A stretch of DNA of 64,000 nt from Plantago ovata. Lineage: Eukaryota; Streptophyta; Magnoliopsida; Lamiales; Plantaginaceae. The notes under the pieces are model-generated. The model searched no databases. It worked only from the letters and a program-made list of their open reading frames with translations, and was not told the origin of the DNA. Position 1 is the stretch's first letter; every line of letters starts with the position of its first letter. The stretch covers positions 98,083,982-98,147,981 of the forward strand of contig CM051457.1 in assembly GCA_028274465.1 (NCBI GenBank). The letters run 5' to 3'. Made by a program: the position numbers and the translations under genes. Positions 38,960 through 51,005 of the stretch are shown piece by piece.

Positions 38960-40249
38960 TTATCCTGAGAAGAAGTATCAAGTACAACCATAGAATTCTC
39001 TCCTGCATCTTTAGAGCCACTGGAACTAGGAGAACTGGAACCATTGTTAGCAAGAGTAACCATAGATTTGTCCACCATGTTCATAAACTGCTGCATCAGG
39101 GCCATATGAGCCTCCATCTGATTATACTGCCCTGGAAAATCAACCATAACTTGATTGGTAAAACCCTTAGTATTAGGAAACCTTTGTTGTTGAGGCTGGT
39201 TGTTATACTGAGAGCTGTTCTGTTGCTGATTAGGCTTGTATTGTGTAAACTGATTCTGAGAGTGTTGTTTCTGGGAGAACTGATTCTGAGATCCTTTGGA
39301 CTGATTGAATTTCTTCTCAATGTTGTTAAGGTATTTGAATCCTGGAGGATATCCAATCAACCTGTAACAAGACTCCACTGAATGCCCACTGGTCTTACAG
39401 TTATCATAGAAAAGTCCAGCTCGACCCTTCCTTTTCATCACATTAGAAATATTAAAGGTAGCTGCCACTTCAGATTGCTGCATAGAACCAGATGAGATAA
39501 TCCTCTGACTCTCTTCAGTACTCACGAAGGCCTCTTCCAAATTTGGTTGTGGAACCCTAGAAACAATATGACTTCTCAACTGATGATATTCATGGTTTAA
39601 ACCCATGGGAAGCGAAACATCCTGTCAACATCCATTTTACAAGCCACACATTCTCCTATGTTAGGAACACCTTTAACACAAGTACAAGGAGGCATAGGTC
39701 TATACATACTCATCTCCTCCCACTGACCTTGCAACTGTGAATAGTACTGCTCAACAGTCAACTCCCCTTGTTGCTTAGAGTAGATTTCAAACTGCATCTT
39801 ATAAACCCTGATTTGATCTGGCCTAGAGTACCTGTAACGGACCTTATTCCAAAGCTCACTGGCTTTATCAACAAATACAACCGTAGACTTGATCTCACAT
39901 CTGTCATAGAACTCAACAACCAAGACAAAACAATGTTGTTGCATCTAGTCCAATGCCTATGAAGAGGATTATCGAGCTTTGGCACACTAGCAGTGCCATC
40001 AACAAAACTTGTCTTATTGTTAATATACAATGAAGGCAACATCTCTCGTTTCCAAATCAGAAAATTACCACCACTCAATACAACTTTAGATGCACCAGAA
40101 ATCAAAGTTTCATTAGGATTGAGAAAGTAAATGCTATTAGGATCTGTAGGATCCTCATCCTTAACACTAGTATCCTTCACATTCTCAATGACTTTCCCAT
40201 CCTTATCAACCTCAGGACCACCCGTAGTATCATCCTCAATGTTCACCAT
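38960..40249 (-). pseudogene. Copia-1 gag (frameshifted)
   Basis: Starts at 40249 (MVNIEDDTTGG). The first piece (39758-40249) carries the copia gag N-terminal region, GGNFLIWKREMLPSL. It breaks near 39950 and continues at 39597-39944 (VEQYYSQLQGQWEEM, a UBN2-type gag signature) and again at 38908-39606 (GLNHEYHQLRSHIV). The zinc knuckle reads YDNCKTSGHSVESC: the first Cys of the usual CCHC is Tyr. The frame is cut by E1 at 38954-38959. Confidence 0.88.
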
Positions 40250-40661
40250 GATGAATCAGAAAGTAAACAGATGAATAGATCCGAAATCGAGTAGTATCAA
40301 CCAACAGCTAGCAACAATAACCAAATCTCAACAAAAAATACCTCTTCTAGGTAAACCAGATTCAAAACAACACAATACAGGTGCGATTTAACAATAAACC
40401 AACAGAATTCCTGTAAAACTTAGTAGAGACGAATCAAATCAGAAGTTGTACCTAATGTTCAGTGAGCTGAGCTTGATGCGAAGTGAAATCCTCAACTGTA
40501 CTATACTTAACAACAACAATCAACTGAAAAACCTTCAAATGAGCTCGGAGAAGTAATCACCAACACAATCAACAGAAAACTCAGTGAAAAATTCAAACAA
40601 ATCGAACAACAAACCGATCTACTCACTCCTAATATGCTACCAGAAGCACATGTCTTAGCAA

Positions 40662-40677
40662 CCTGGCTCTGATACCA
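40662..40677 (-). promoter_or_regulatory. Copia-1 primer-binding site (initiator tRNA-Met)
   Basis: Minus-strand TGGTATCAGAGCCAGG directly abuts the 5' LTR. TGGTATCAGAGC is the complement of the plant initiator tRNA-Met 3' end, the usual copia primer. Confidence 0.9.
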
Positions 40678-41060
40678 TTTCAGAAATGGTAGCCGGAGAA
40701 GTAAATCGGAGAAGAGAGATGGAATTCATGTTTGAGAGACAGAGTAAATTAATAAGCTGTGTATTGAATAATCTGGAAATGTACAAATGAGTTCAGGAGA
40801 CCAGCTAGATATTTATACAAAGAGGGAAGAATATAATTTAACTAGAAAAGAGAAAAACGCTATAAGAAAAAGTCACACAAAATGGAAAACACGCTTTCTG
40901 TACAAAGCTGCCTATTTATAGATTCGTTATTCCTAATTCGTCGCACTGGAGAATATGGCACAACGGATTTAGACGAACTAGGACTTTCTTCTTCAACTTT
41001 GTGTTGTAAGCTTTGTACTCTGAGATATGCAGTGATGTTCTGCTGTTGCTTCTTTTGATA
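40678..41060 (-). repeat. Copia-1 5' LTR
   Basis: 383 bp, near identical to 7778-8168. Its outer end is marked by TSD GTTGT at 41061-41065. Confidence 0.9.
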
Positions 41061-41065
41061 GTTGT

Positions 41066-41090
41066 AATATTGGTCGTTTAAAAAAAATAA
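41066..41090 (+). mobile_element. SINE-1, 3' end
   Basis: AATATTGGTCGTTTAAAAAA continues SINE-1 from 7777 and matches the end of SINE-2 (AATATTAGTCGTTTAAAA). It is followed by the right TSD (41091-41108). Confidence 0.8.
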
Positions 41091-41108
41091 AAAATATCAA
41101 CTATTATA

Positions 41109-41651
41109 GGCTTATAGCTAAGCATCTGTATAAAATATAAGCTTAAATGAGAGATTGTACGAATTGTTTTGTATTGCTGCGGAGAGAATCACTAATTAAG
41201 TTACGAGAACTGTAAACTAGCCTATCTATAAGCGGAAAATTACAATTGAAAACTTGTGTAGAAAGACGATTATTTGTGAGTTTTACTCCCTAAACGTACA
41301 CTCTGTAAAACCCCTAAAGTAGTTTGTTGTAAAATAGTCGATCACTCAAGAATCCGATTATGTGTTGTGTGACCTCTGTTCGATCGTACTGCAATTGTAT
41401 TGTTCTTGATCCATTGTGCATGGTTCAGCGAACCATGTGGTTCAAGTTCTCCCGCTTCTGATCTGTGATCGTATGCTTCTCCTTTTCCTGTGCCAATGAA
41501 CTATCTGGCGGCTTAAACGAACTTTACTGTTGAAGCTTTCGAATTTGATATGAATGAAATCTTCTACTTTCTTCTCCAACTCATCTCTAGTTTTCTGTTT
41601 CTTGTTTTGTTTAATCAAAACATTTGCTTTGTTTAAATCATCTTCTTATTG
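41109..41651. other. Intergenic DNA between SINE-1 and the TRIM cluster
   Basis: No gene or complete element recognised. A small palindrome (GGTTCAGCGAACC, about 41421-41433) is present. Confidence 0.5.
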
Positions 41652-41656
41652 ATTTC

Positions 41657-42790
41657 TGTAATACCCCGCATCCCACATCGCTTAAGGGTGAGTGGAATAA
41701 AGGGTATATATGTTAGACCACCACTCTCACATGGTATGAGGCCTTTTGGGTGATTCCAAAAGCAAATCCGTGCGGGCTCAGGCCCAAAGCGGACAATATC
41801 ATACTGTGGGGACATGTGTGAGTCCGTCCAGGAGTAACCACGCCGGCCGGATTGGTGGGATTGTTACAAATGGTATCAGATCCTAGATCAATCCAAAGCG
41901 CGCACCGGGTGGACGGTTGGTAAAGGTTATTGTCAGTTTGTCACCCCCACCACTTAAGGCGCTCGACGAGGACGTCGAGGCTTTAAGAGGGTAGTTTGTA
42001 ATGCCCTGCATCCCACATCACTTAAGAGTGAGTGGAATAAAGGGTATATATGTTACACCACCACTCTCACATGGTATGAGGCCTTTTGGGTGATTTCAAA
42101 AGTAAATCCGTGCGGGCTCAGGCCCAAAGCGGACAATATCATACTGTGGGGACGTGTGTGGGTCCGTCCAGGAGTAACCACGCCGGCCGGATTGGCCGGG
42201 TTGGTCGGATTGGTCGAGGCTTTAAGGGGGGTAGTTTGTAATGCCCTGCATCTCACATCACTTAAGAGTGAGTGGAATAAAGGGTATATATGTTAGACCA
42301 CCACTCTCACATGGTATGAGGCCTTTTGGATGATTCCAAAAGCAAATCCGTGCGGGCTCAGGCCCAAAGCGGACAATATCATACTGTGGGGACGTGTGTG
42401 GGTCCGTCCAGGAGCAACCATGCCGGCCGGATTGGTCGGATCGTTACAAATGGTATCAGAGCCTAGACCAACCCAAAGCCCGCACCGGGTGGACGGTTGG
42501 TAAAGGTTATTGTCAGTTTGTCACCCCCACCACTTAAGGCGCTCGACGAGGACGTCGAGGCTTTAAGGGGGGGTAGTTTGTAATACCCCGCATCCCACAT
42601 CGCTTAAGGGTGAGTGGAATAAAGGGTATATATATTAGACCACCACTCTCACATGGTATGAGACCTTTTGGGTGATCCCAAAAGCAAATCCGTGCGGGCT
42701 CAGGCCCAAAGCGGACAATATCATACTGTGGGGACGTGTGTGGGTCCGTCCAGGAGTAACCACGCCGGCCGGATTGGTCGGATCGTTACA
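41657..42790 (+). mobile_element. TRIM (miniature LTR retrotransposon) cluster with four LTRs
   Basis: TSD ATTTC at 41652-41656 and 42791-42795. Four LTRs of about 212 bp with TGTAA..TTACA ends: 41657-41868, 41997-42216 (3' end lost), 42237-42448 and 42579-42790. Between them lie ~130-bp internal regions with a PBS-like TGGTATCAGAGCC (42451 on; variant at 41871) and the purine tract CTTTAAGGGGGG. No coding capacity. The second internal region is deleted except for the PPT. Confidence 0.9.
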
Positions 42791-42795
42791 ATTTC

Positions 42796-43530
42796 TAACA
42801 CCAAACCTTAACCCACCACCCCCGACACCCACCCACGCGCGCAAGAAAAGGGGAGTGTAGGCGTTCTTCATTCCAATCTTGTTGCTTAATCTATCAAGAT
42901 CTTATCCTGAAAGTGCTTTAGCAAACATGCCTCCAAGTTGCAATTTTGGATAGTCCATATTTTACTTGAATCATTAATTCTCTCGATTACCTTTTCTATG
43001 ATGAAATGACAATCGACTTCGAGGTGTTTGGTTCTCTCATGATACGCACAACTAACTTTATGTAAGAGAGATAACTGACTGATTATCAAATAACAATTTA
43101 ATTAGTTTGTTCTTTGATTCATATGCCAAAATCTTTGAACAACGTTCTTAGCCATGTAATCTCAAAACTGGCGTATGCCATTGCTCTATATTCTACTTCA
43201 GCTGATAATCTGTTAACTGTTTGTTGTTTCTCAGATCTCCAATTAATAAGTGAATCCACCCACTAATATGCATTATCGAGTTATTGATTATCTAGTAAAA
43301 GGGTATTCTGCACAATCTGAGCCAGAATAAGCTCTCACCTTAAATATTTACCTATTTGAAATTAAGAAAATCCATGTCCAATGCTTTTTTTTGTTTTCCT
43401 TCTTTACATGTTTGACAACTCTATAAATTGGTGTTAGATGCACCTTTGTTGGTTTTCCCATAATGAATTGGCTTAAATTTTCTACTGGAGAAGGTGTTGT
43501 GCAAATATAGCGATGGAATATTCCTTCACT
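42796..43530 (-). pseudogene. Copia RNase H fragment, decayed
   Basis: Minus-strand translation shows HERTKHLEVDCHFI (42886-43089), then in other frames SAEVEYRAMAYASFEITW and QFIMGKPTKVHLTPIY, typical of copia RNase H. Multiple frameshifts and stops. Orientation is opposite to Copia-2, so it belongs to a different or inverted copy. Confidence 0.75.
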
Positions 43531-44049
43531 AAGTAGCGACGCTTAGCAACAAATTCATGAGATCCCGCCTCAATTCATCTCAAAGTCAACTGTTAAAAGA
43601 ATAAGAAGTGACAATGGAACTGAATTCAATCTAACAGGTTTCTGCAATGAAAAAGGGATAGTGCATCAAAGGACATGCCCTTACACTCCACATCAAAATG
43701 TTGTAGCAGAAAGAAAACATCAACACCTGCTAAATGTAGCAATATCTCTAATGTTTCAGTCAAAATTACCAAGATATTTTTGGGGTGATGTAGTGCTGAC
43801 TGCTGCATACTTAATCAACAAAATACCGACTCCAAGACTCAAAGGAAAATCCCCATTTGAGATCTTACATAAAGAAAAACCAGACTACAACAATATTAAG
43901 GTATTTGGCAGTCTGTGTCTTGCTTCAACACTCCCTGTTCAAAGAACAAAGTTTGACTCAAGAGTAAGAAAATGTGTGTTTATTGGTTACCCACCACATG
44001 TCAAAGGATAAAAATGTTTTGATCTTAAGACAAAAACCACATTCATATC
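43531..44049 (+). pseudogene. Copia-2 integrase fragment
   Basis: Integrase core from IRSDNGTEFNL (second Asp) through VVAERKHQHLLNV (catalytic Glu kept) to KCVFIGYPPHVKG (open 43661-44011). The upstream part, LTR and gag are missing, so Copia-2 is 5' truncated. Its frame is interrupted by solo LTR-B at 44049 and continues at 45308. Confidence 0.85.
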
Positions 44050-45302
44050 TGATGAATGTGTATTTTACACTTTCATTCGAGTCTTTTTCACCTATTTTAG
44101 CTATTCTCTATGTTAATTTAGCTATATATTAGTGCATTTTATTAGAATAGTGTCACGTTTCCCTTTAGATTTTATTTTACAGGTTTTGGTTGATAATCGA
44201 GGATTTCCGGGCAATTATATTGAAGTTGACAAGGAATTGGTGTTCCAGAAGCCTATTTGGAGTATCTGAAGGTTTCCGGATAGGATTTGGAGTCTAGGGC
44301 TCGAATCTGGAGGTTAGAAGGCCACTAGAAGTCAGAAACCGAGTCCGAAAAGGGGAAGAAATCCAAAAACGCGTCGAAAACGCGGAATTCCGCGAAAATT
44401 TCTCCGGGGCGAACCGCCCCACAGTAATTCGAAGCCTATATATAGTTGCTCAGATTTTCTCCGAAATTCATACTTTTCCAGACCTTCTCTTCCACCTTTC
44501 TCTGTAGTTTTCAGGAGGGACTTCCCAGAGCCTGTTCTGGGTGTACGCAGCTTAGGGGACTCTTTTTCATAGCAGTTTGGAGCTCGTAGGATCGCAATTC
44601 TCCGGAGATTGACAACGTTCGATAACTTTGTATCTTACAGTTTATTCTACTTATTTTATTATATCTTTCAACATGTTTTCTTCTATGATTTCTGTTGATT
44701 GCATGCCTATTATGAGTAGCTAAACTTATCGTTGGTGGTAGTATGTGAATTCTTAGCGAAGGGAAGATAATCATGCTAATGGCTATATCGCGCATTATAC
44801 TCGTGTCATTGCTTTATTTCGTTGATCAGGCTTAAGCCCAAAATTCTCGTATGTTGTATTAATTATTATGCACAATTGGACCCTCGTCGACCTGTTCGCG
44901 AGTTATCTTCGTAGTGTTGAATAATTACGTAAGACAATAGGATAATAATGCTTGACTTGTCAGAACCGTTATCTTCATAGTGCTTAATAATTGCAACATG
45001 ACATTAGATTGATTCAAAGATCTCCATGCAAGACCGAGGAATTTACGCATGATTATCGACCCGTTATGCTTTGAAGGATCATACTATCACCAATCTCTAT
45101 TATCTGTTAGAAACCCCTTTGCTATCTGTCTGCTGTTTTTATATTCTAAATTAGATTTGATAAAGCTAGTTATAGTCCTGAGAGAACGACACTCGAGTCA
45201 TTCTACTACTACACTACGGTTTTGGTTGTAGTTGTGGATTGCCTTTGGCTAATTAACAAATATTATTTGAATGAACCGGAACCGACAAATCCGCGTTCAT
45301 CA
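44050..45302 (+). mobile_element. Solo LTR-B, E3-type
   Basis: 1253 bp, TGATGAATG..CGTTCATCA, TSD ATATC at 44045-44049 and 45303-45307. Closest to the E3 LTRs. Palindrome GGGGCGAACCGCCCC at 44406-44420, TATA box at 44437-44444. Confidence 0.92.
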
Positions 45303-45307
45303 ATATC

Positions 45308-45482
45308 TAGAGATGAGATTTTTGCAGAAAATAATTTTCCATTTATAAAAGAGCATCTAATAGATGAAGAAATTTTGTTCTCTCCTGGGTCATTTCCACA
45401 TGTAATCAATAGAGACTTCATTATACCAAACCCAAGCAATTCATCAGATTCTCCTGACTCTTTTCAAGCATACAATGAAGAA
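45308..45482 (+). pseudogene. Copia-2 linker between integrase and RT
   Basis: Continues Copia-2 after LTR-B (RDEIFAENNFPFI ...), an acidic, Ser/Pro-containing linker. It is interrupted by E4 at 45482 (TSD AAGAA) and resumes at 53649. Confidence 0.75.
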
Positions 45483-47006
45483 TGATGAACGAGATTATCA
45501 GACTCGAACAATCAATTAAATTTATTTTAGTCAAAGGGCAACTCACAACTACACAAAACACGTAGTGCAGAGGTAAGATGACCTCGAGTGTCGATCTCTA
45601 GGGACTAAACTAGCTTTAACTAAATAACTATACATAATTTCATAAAACAAATTTATATTAATCTCGACTTAACAATATATGGAGAAAGCTGGTGATAGTA
45701 TGCTCGTTGTAAGCATCAAGTTCTAATTATGCATGAAAGTGCAACTCGTACTGCCTTAAAAGTAATTCGATTTACAAACAACAAAGACAGATTTGTAGAC
45801 GTGTATTTTGAAAGCTTCCTATCTATACTAATACTTGGCTAAGGTTGTCCGTCTTAGTTCAAGCAGTACTTGCAAATTATATATAATCGAATCGATGATC
45901 TTGAATTGTCCTAGTGTTTCTAACACTTTTCTACGAAGATATATGGCTTATTCGGATCAAAGAATCGAGTTAAGATAATTAAACAAGTAAAAGACTCAGA
46001 AACTCAATCATGCATAATATGAACCCTAGCTACGAATTCACATACTATCACCAACTAGATACTTAGTTACTCATATCAATAACACAATCAACAATCATAA
46101 TCAAAGCAATAATGAATGAAAACATGTTGAATTGAAAGATAAATTGCAGAATTGTGAGATACAAAGTTACCACCAAAGGTTGTCAATCTCCGGTGAATTG
46201 CTAAACTCACAAAGATCTAGCAAGGTGAGATCAATTGATGTCCAAATCTCTACTCTAGCTCCAAAATCGCTAAGAAATAATGGTTCTAAGTCAAAGAATA
46301 TCCAGAACAAGCTCTAGGGTTTATGTCTCTCCAAATATGAAGGTGGGATGTGAAAATTCGAATTTTATATATAAAATAACGCAAACTTCCGGAAACTGTG
46401 GGGCTGTCCGCCCCCCGTACCCGGCGGTCCGCCTGTTGCTGGCAGCAAGTTCGCCAGTTTTTCCTCTAAGTTCGAACAGAGATTTTGGGCGCGTCCAAAC
46501 TCGAGGTGGCACGTAAGACCCACCGTTTGATAGCTATTTGAGTTTGCTACGCGTAGGTTGTAATCTCATCCCAATTCAATGTCGTATGAAACACTGGTGT
46601 CCAAAATACTAAGACTATGCAAATGGAATTTTCAGATTTCACTTCAAAGGTTCCAAAATCTTCATCCGAACTCCGAATGAACTACCGTTTCTGCCTCATA
46701 CAAGATATCTCAAATATTTCATGTTCTCCTTGGCCTTGGGCACGGTGTTGAGCTCCGAAACTTGGTCTTTTGGCCTGGAAACACGTCCCGGTACTCCTTG
46801 ACACACCACGGGTGATCTTGTTGCACCAAAACTTTAATGTTTCGCCATGATTTACATCCAAAAGTGCGATTTTCACCTAAAACCTGAAAATAACAAAAGA
46901 AATGGAAACGTGACACTATTCTAACAAAATGCACTAAAATGCATGCAAGAGGATAGCTAAATTGGTGAAAACGACCCGAATGATAGTGTAAAAAACACTG
47001 TCATCA
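45483..47006 (-). repeat. E4 3' LTR
   Basis: 1524 bp, nearly identical to 52121-53643. Promoter-proximal palindromes at about 46402-46435 and a TATATATAAAA-type box near 46366-46376 (minus strand). Confidence 0.9.
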
Positions 47007-47707
47007 AACTCCCCAAACCGAACCGTTGCTTGTCCTCAAGCAACTAGCTAGACTCTATGCAACCTACATGCAACACAAAGAGGAGTCTCATGCCAAACAA
47101 GAAGAAATAATCTATTTTATCTACCAAATGCTTATGAACAAAGACCATACAAATCATAACATGGAAGTAGGTTGAAGAATGTCTCGATTGAACCTATACA
47201 CATTCACATATGCACTTTGTTAAACAAGGGAGTCTCTCGTAACATTCTCTACCTGGACCTAGTCAATGACGACGTAGTGATGCATATCAAAATACAAATG
47301 GTTGCCCCGTGCCTATGAAACTGAGGGCTTACTACTGTTCACCAAGTGAGACTTTCCCTCAAGAGAGGTCGAACAAATACTGGCTCTCATCAAACGAAGG
47401 AGGGTTCCCTAAAAGACAACACTCCCCTATTCTACCCGACTCTTAGAGAAAAACTCTTCACCACTTCCTGAATGGTAGGACAAGGGTGGTCTAGAACAAA
47501 CCTTGGACTAGGCGACACGAGAACACAAGGAAGAATTTACAACTCGATTACGAACTACTACAAAAGCTGAAAAATAATGCAACACTTTGCTAAAACTGCT
47601 TTTTGGCTTGCTTGGACCCTATTTTTATTTTTTGGGTCTTATTCTTTTTTTCTTTTTATCTTTTTCCATATTTCTGGAATTTTTGATTTTTTTTCTTTTT
47701 TTCTTTC

Positions 47708-47742
<35 letters not shown>

Positions 47743-48938
47743 GTATATAGCCAGCAGTAGCACAATTAAAGGAAATAACAATTACTCTACAACGACCTTC
47801 CCAAATCTATTCGAAAGAATCGGTTGGAGCACAAACTCACAAGAAAAATGAAAATAAACTCAACAAGACGAAAAACAAGTCATAACAATGGTAACCCCCT
47901 CCCCAAACCTATTCGTTAGAATAGGTTTCAAACAAAGGATCACACACCTCACTCTACCTCCTTCCTAGGCATTTAGCAATCTCAAAAAGCAAGATGAAGA
48001 CTTGTTGCCTCTTAGGTACATAATTACACGAGAATACAACCAAAGACTCTAACATGCAACATTTTATAAGGCCTTCGCGAACCGCAATAGATAAAACACC
48101 ACATAGTGATGTCGAGACTACCAAGTTTAACTAGTGCACATACAAATATGACAAGCCAAGCGAGACAAACCTCAAACTATTCCATAGAGATGCAATGTAT
48201 GGGCAATGGTCACAAACACTTAGTCTATACAATAAAAAATTTCAAAAAATTTGGCAATAAACTCCACACAACATCATGCAAAAATTAGACTAAGGATGAA
48301 TGCATATGAACAAGCTAAATCCTATGAACAGTAAACGTGCAATGCAAAGGTTTTCACGAGTTATCATAAGAAGAATAAGTTATAGAAATACACAGCGATA
48401 ACCCCCCCCCCCAAACCTGAACTTCGTCATTCGTCCCGAACGTCGAAAGTGGATATGAGGTAAGAGCTAGACGTATACCTTTAACCTGTATTACTCAAGC
48501 AAACTCGTGAAAAACCAAAACGGGTGATAAAAAGGGTAAAAAGGATCGATACGGTTGCATTCGGGGGTGATTTGCGGTGTCCGAGGTCAAATCCGGGCAC
48601 CCGGGTCACTGGCGCCCTCAGGCGCACTGCCCCGTGTGGGGCGGTCCGCCTGGGGTGCCCAGGGGGCGCCCAGGACCCTTCCCCTCCCGGGCGCACAACC
48701 CCGAGTGTGGGGCGGTCCGTCGGGGAGCGGCAGAATTTTGGCTCCGGGTTAATCACCTCCGAATACAAAAAATATCAACTTTTTACCTATCTTATCACCA
48801 AAAACACATTCTAACACATGTAGAAAAACAAATAAATGTTCAAAATATGCATGCAATGCTTGAAATCGATAAAACTACGGGTTGCCTCCCGGAAAGCACC
48901 ATCGTTTATTAGTCTCTGACTCGATTTCTTCATCTCCT
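47007..48938 (-). other. E4 3' noncoding region
   Basis: About 1.9 kb, homologous to 35693-37641 of E1. Contains the PPT (47007-47021), a pyrimidine tract on the plus strand (47640-47742), hairpin plus purine modules (47791-47828, 47891-47929), a G-run module (48397-48422) and a GC palindrome cassette (48590-48735). No ORF of recognisable function. Confidence 0.8.
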
Positions 48939-49845
48939 TCAGCTCTTACCAGGACGGGTACTAGCCTTCCCCCTCATGGATCTCTTCCTCATACCTAGTA
49001 CCTGAGAATGAGAATGAACAAATGCAGCAAGGCCAATAAAACGTATGGGGTGAGAAACATTAAAGCATGGGCTAGGGTCAGAAACGACTTGCAACACATG
49101 TTGCTTACCATCCACCTCAATAGTGCAAGTTCTCCGATAGATGTCGATTACAGAGCGCAATTTGGTCAAGAAAGTTCTTCCCAAGAGAACCACATCACTC
49201 ATCCCAGGTGTTGATGCCGGCATCACAATGAAATTGGTGTAAACAGAAGCGTCACCAATCTTTATCAACACATTCTTCACTATGCCTTCCTGTCGTACAA
49301 AGGTTCCATCTGCCAGCTGCACAATGGCCTTATGTTTCTCGAGATCTCCCAGACCACTCTCTCGAACACATTCATTGGAAGCACATTAGAGTATGCTCCC
49401 GTATCAAGTGTAGCACAGACACCATCGAGGCTACCAATCCCAACCCTAACATCAAAGCTATCAGGAATTGGTTCAGGATCGTTAGGTTCTTCATCACTTA
49501 CATCGAATCCCAGACCTTTATCTTCCTCCTTGGACAATGGAGGCTCGTATTGTGCACAACACTTGCACGCAGCAACTTGCTTAATGGTGATTTCCACCGG
49601 AAGATCTCCCACCAAGGTTATCGACATGGACCTCTCAATGCTACTAGGAAACTTCCCCTGCTCCGTACTAGCTCGACGGTCTATCAACTCTTGCATCTTC
49701 TGGTGTGAAAGCTTAGTACTAGCTTCCAACTGATCTAGACGAGCATTTGTCTTCTCTGAATCCTCCTCGAATCTCTTCAGAAATCCTTGGGTGAAATCTA
49801 CAAATTTCTGTAAATTATCCAAGAGAGTAGGAGACTTGGATTGAG
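48939..49845 (-). pseudogene. E4 protease and gag C-terminal part
   Basis: 49280-49822 carries the coiled-coil-like gag tail (MDNLQKFVDFTQGFLKRFEE) and, in the same frame, the protease active site TLDTGAYSNVLP. A frameshift near 49330 moves the rest to 48939-49322 (LADGTFVRQEG, VVLLGRTFLTK, basic end RKRSMRGKAS, stop). The protease therefore ends at the same point as in E2, with no RT after it. Confidence 0.88.
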
Positions 49846-49850
49846 ATACT

Positions 49851-51005
49851 TGATGAACGTGTATTTTACACCTTCATTCGAGTCTTTTTTCACCTATTTA
49901 GCTATCCCCTATGTTAATTTAGCTATATTATAGTGCATTTTATTAGAATAGTGTCACGTTTCCCTTTAGTTTGTATTTTTCAGGTTTTAGGTGAAAACGT
50001 GATTTTCCGGGCAATTATATTGAAGAGAACGAAGAATCGGTGTTTCTTGGTCATCCATGGTGTATCTAGAAGGTTCCGGACGAGATTTGAGGTCTAGGGG
50101 TCGATTTTCAAGGCTCAAAGGTCACTAGAAGGCAAAATCCGAGTCCGAAAAGGAAAAGAAGACCAAAAACGCGTTTCCGCCGACTGAAGCTCCCGGGCGG
50201 TTCGCCCGGTGTCTGGGGCGACTCGCCCCACGCCTTCCGAACTCCTATATATAGTTGCATCTGTTTCTACATTTTTCATACTTTCTCAGACCTTTTTTCA
50301 TCTTTTTCACATTAGTTTTAGAGGGGAATTCTCCAGAGCCTGTTCTGGAAATTCTTAGCATAGGAGACTATTTTTCTTATCAATTTGGAGGATTATCTTG
50401 TTTGTGAGTTCGCAATTCTTCGGAGATTGACAACCTTCGTCGGTAACACTGTATCTCACGATTTTTCTATTTATATTTATATCTTTCAACATGTTTTCAT
50501 TCAATCTTGCTTTGATTTCTGTTGATTGCATGTCATCTATGAGTAGCTAAGTCTATCGTTGGTGATAGTATGTTATTTCTTAGCTAGGGTTCTTAATTAT
50601 GCATGATGGCGGTAACGCGAATCAGCCTGAGTTATTGCTTTATTTATTTGATCTATCTAAGCCCTCTATATTCGTGGTGTTGAATTGAACGGAACACATT
50701 GGACAATTCATGATCTTAGATTTCTATGCAAAACGATCGGGTACTTCATGCATGATTATTAACCTGATGCTTTGAATGATCATACTATCACTAACTTCCA
50801 TTATCTTTGAGAAGAAAAATTTGTGCTAAGTCGTTTGTTGAGTTTATAGTTTAAGTTAAATTATATAAAGCTAGTTATAGTCCTTAGAGATCGACACTCG
50901 AGGTTATTTTACTGCTACACTACGGTTTTCGTTGTAGTTGTGAATTGCCTTTGGCTAAAAACAAATTTATTTGATTAATTGAGTCTGACAAACTCCGGTT
51001 CATCA
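49851..51005 (+). mobile_element. Solo LTR-C, Athila-like
   Basis: 1155 bp, TGATGAACG..GGTTCATCA, TSD ATACT at 49846-49850 and 51006-51010. Inserted in E4 gag. Most similar to LTR-A. Palindromes at 50189-50233 (CCGGGCGGTTCGCCCGG, TGGGGCGACTCGCCCCA) just before a TATATATAG box near 50245-50254. Confidence 0.92.

Larger units (their letters stand above)
7778..41060 (-). mobile_element. Ty1/copia retrotransposon Copia-1, carrying nested insertions
   Basis: LTRs at 7778-8168 (3' LTR) and 40678-41060 (5' LTR), TSD GTTGT at 7773-7777 and 41061-41065, PBS at 40662-40677, and coding regions in copia order on the minus strand: gag, protease, integrase, reverse transcriptase, RNase H. Its own sequence is about 5.9 kb. 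The rest is element E1 (11585-38954) and the insertions within E1. The reading frames contain frameshifts and stops, so this copy is defective. The LTR ends are TATCA..TGAAA rather than TG..CA. Confidence 0.92.

Noticed and set aside
41657..42790. CRISPR-like regular repeats
   Set aside because: Units are 212-bp LTRs with PBS and PPT in eukaryotic DNA, not short repeats with unique spacers.
42053..42871. Repeated open frames in the TRIM cluster
   Set aside because: They repeat because the LTRs repeat. TRIM elements have no coding capacity and no homology was recognised.
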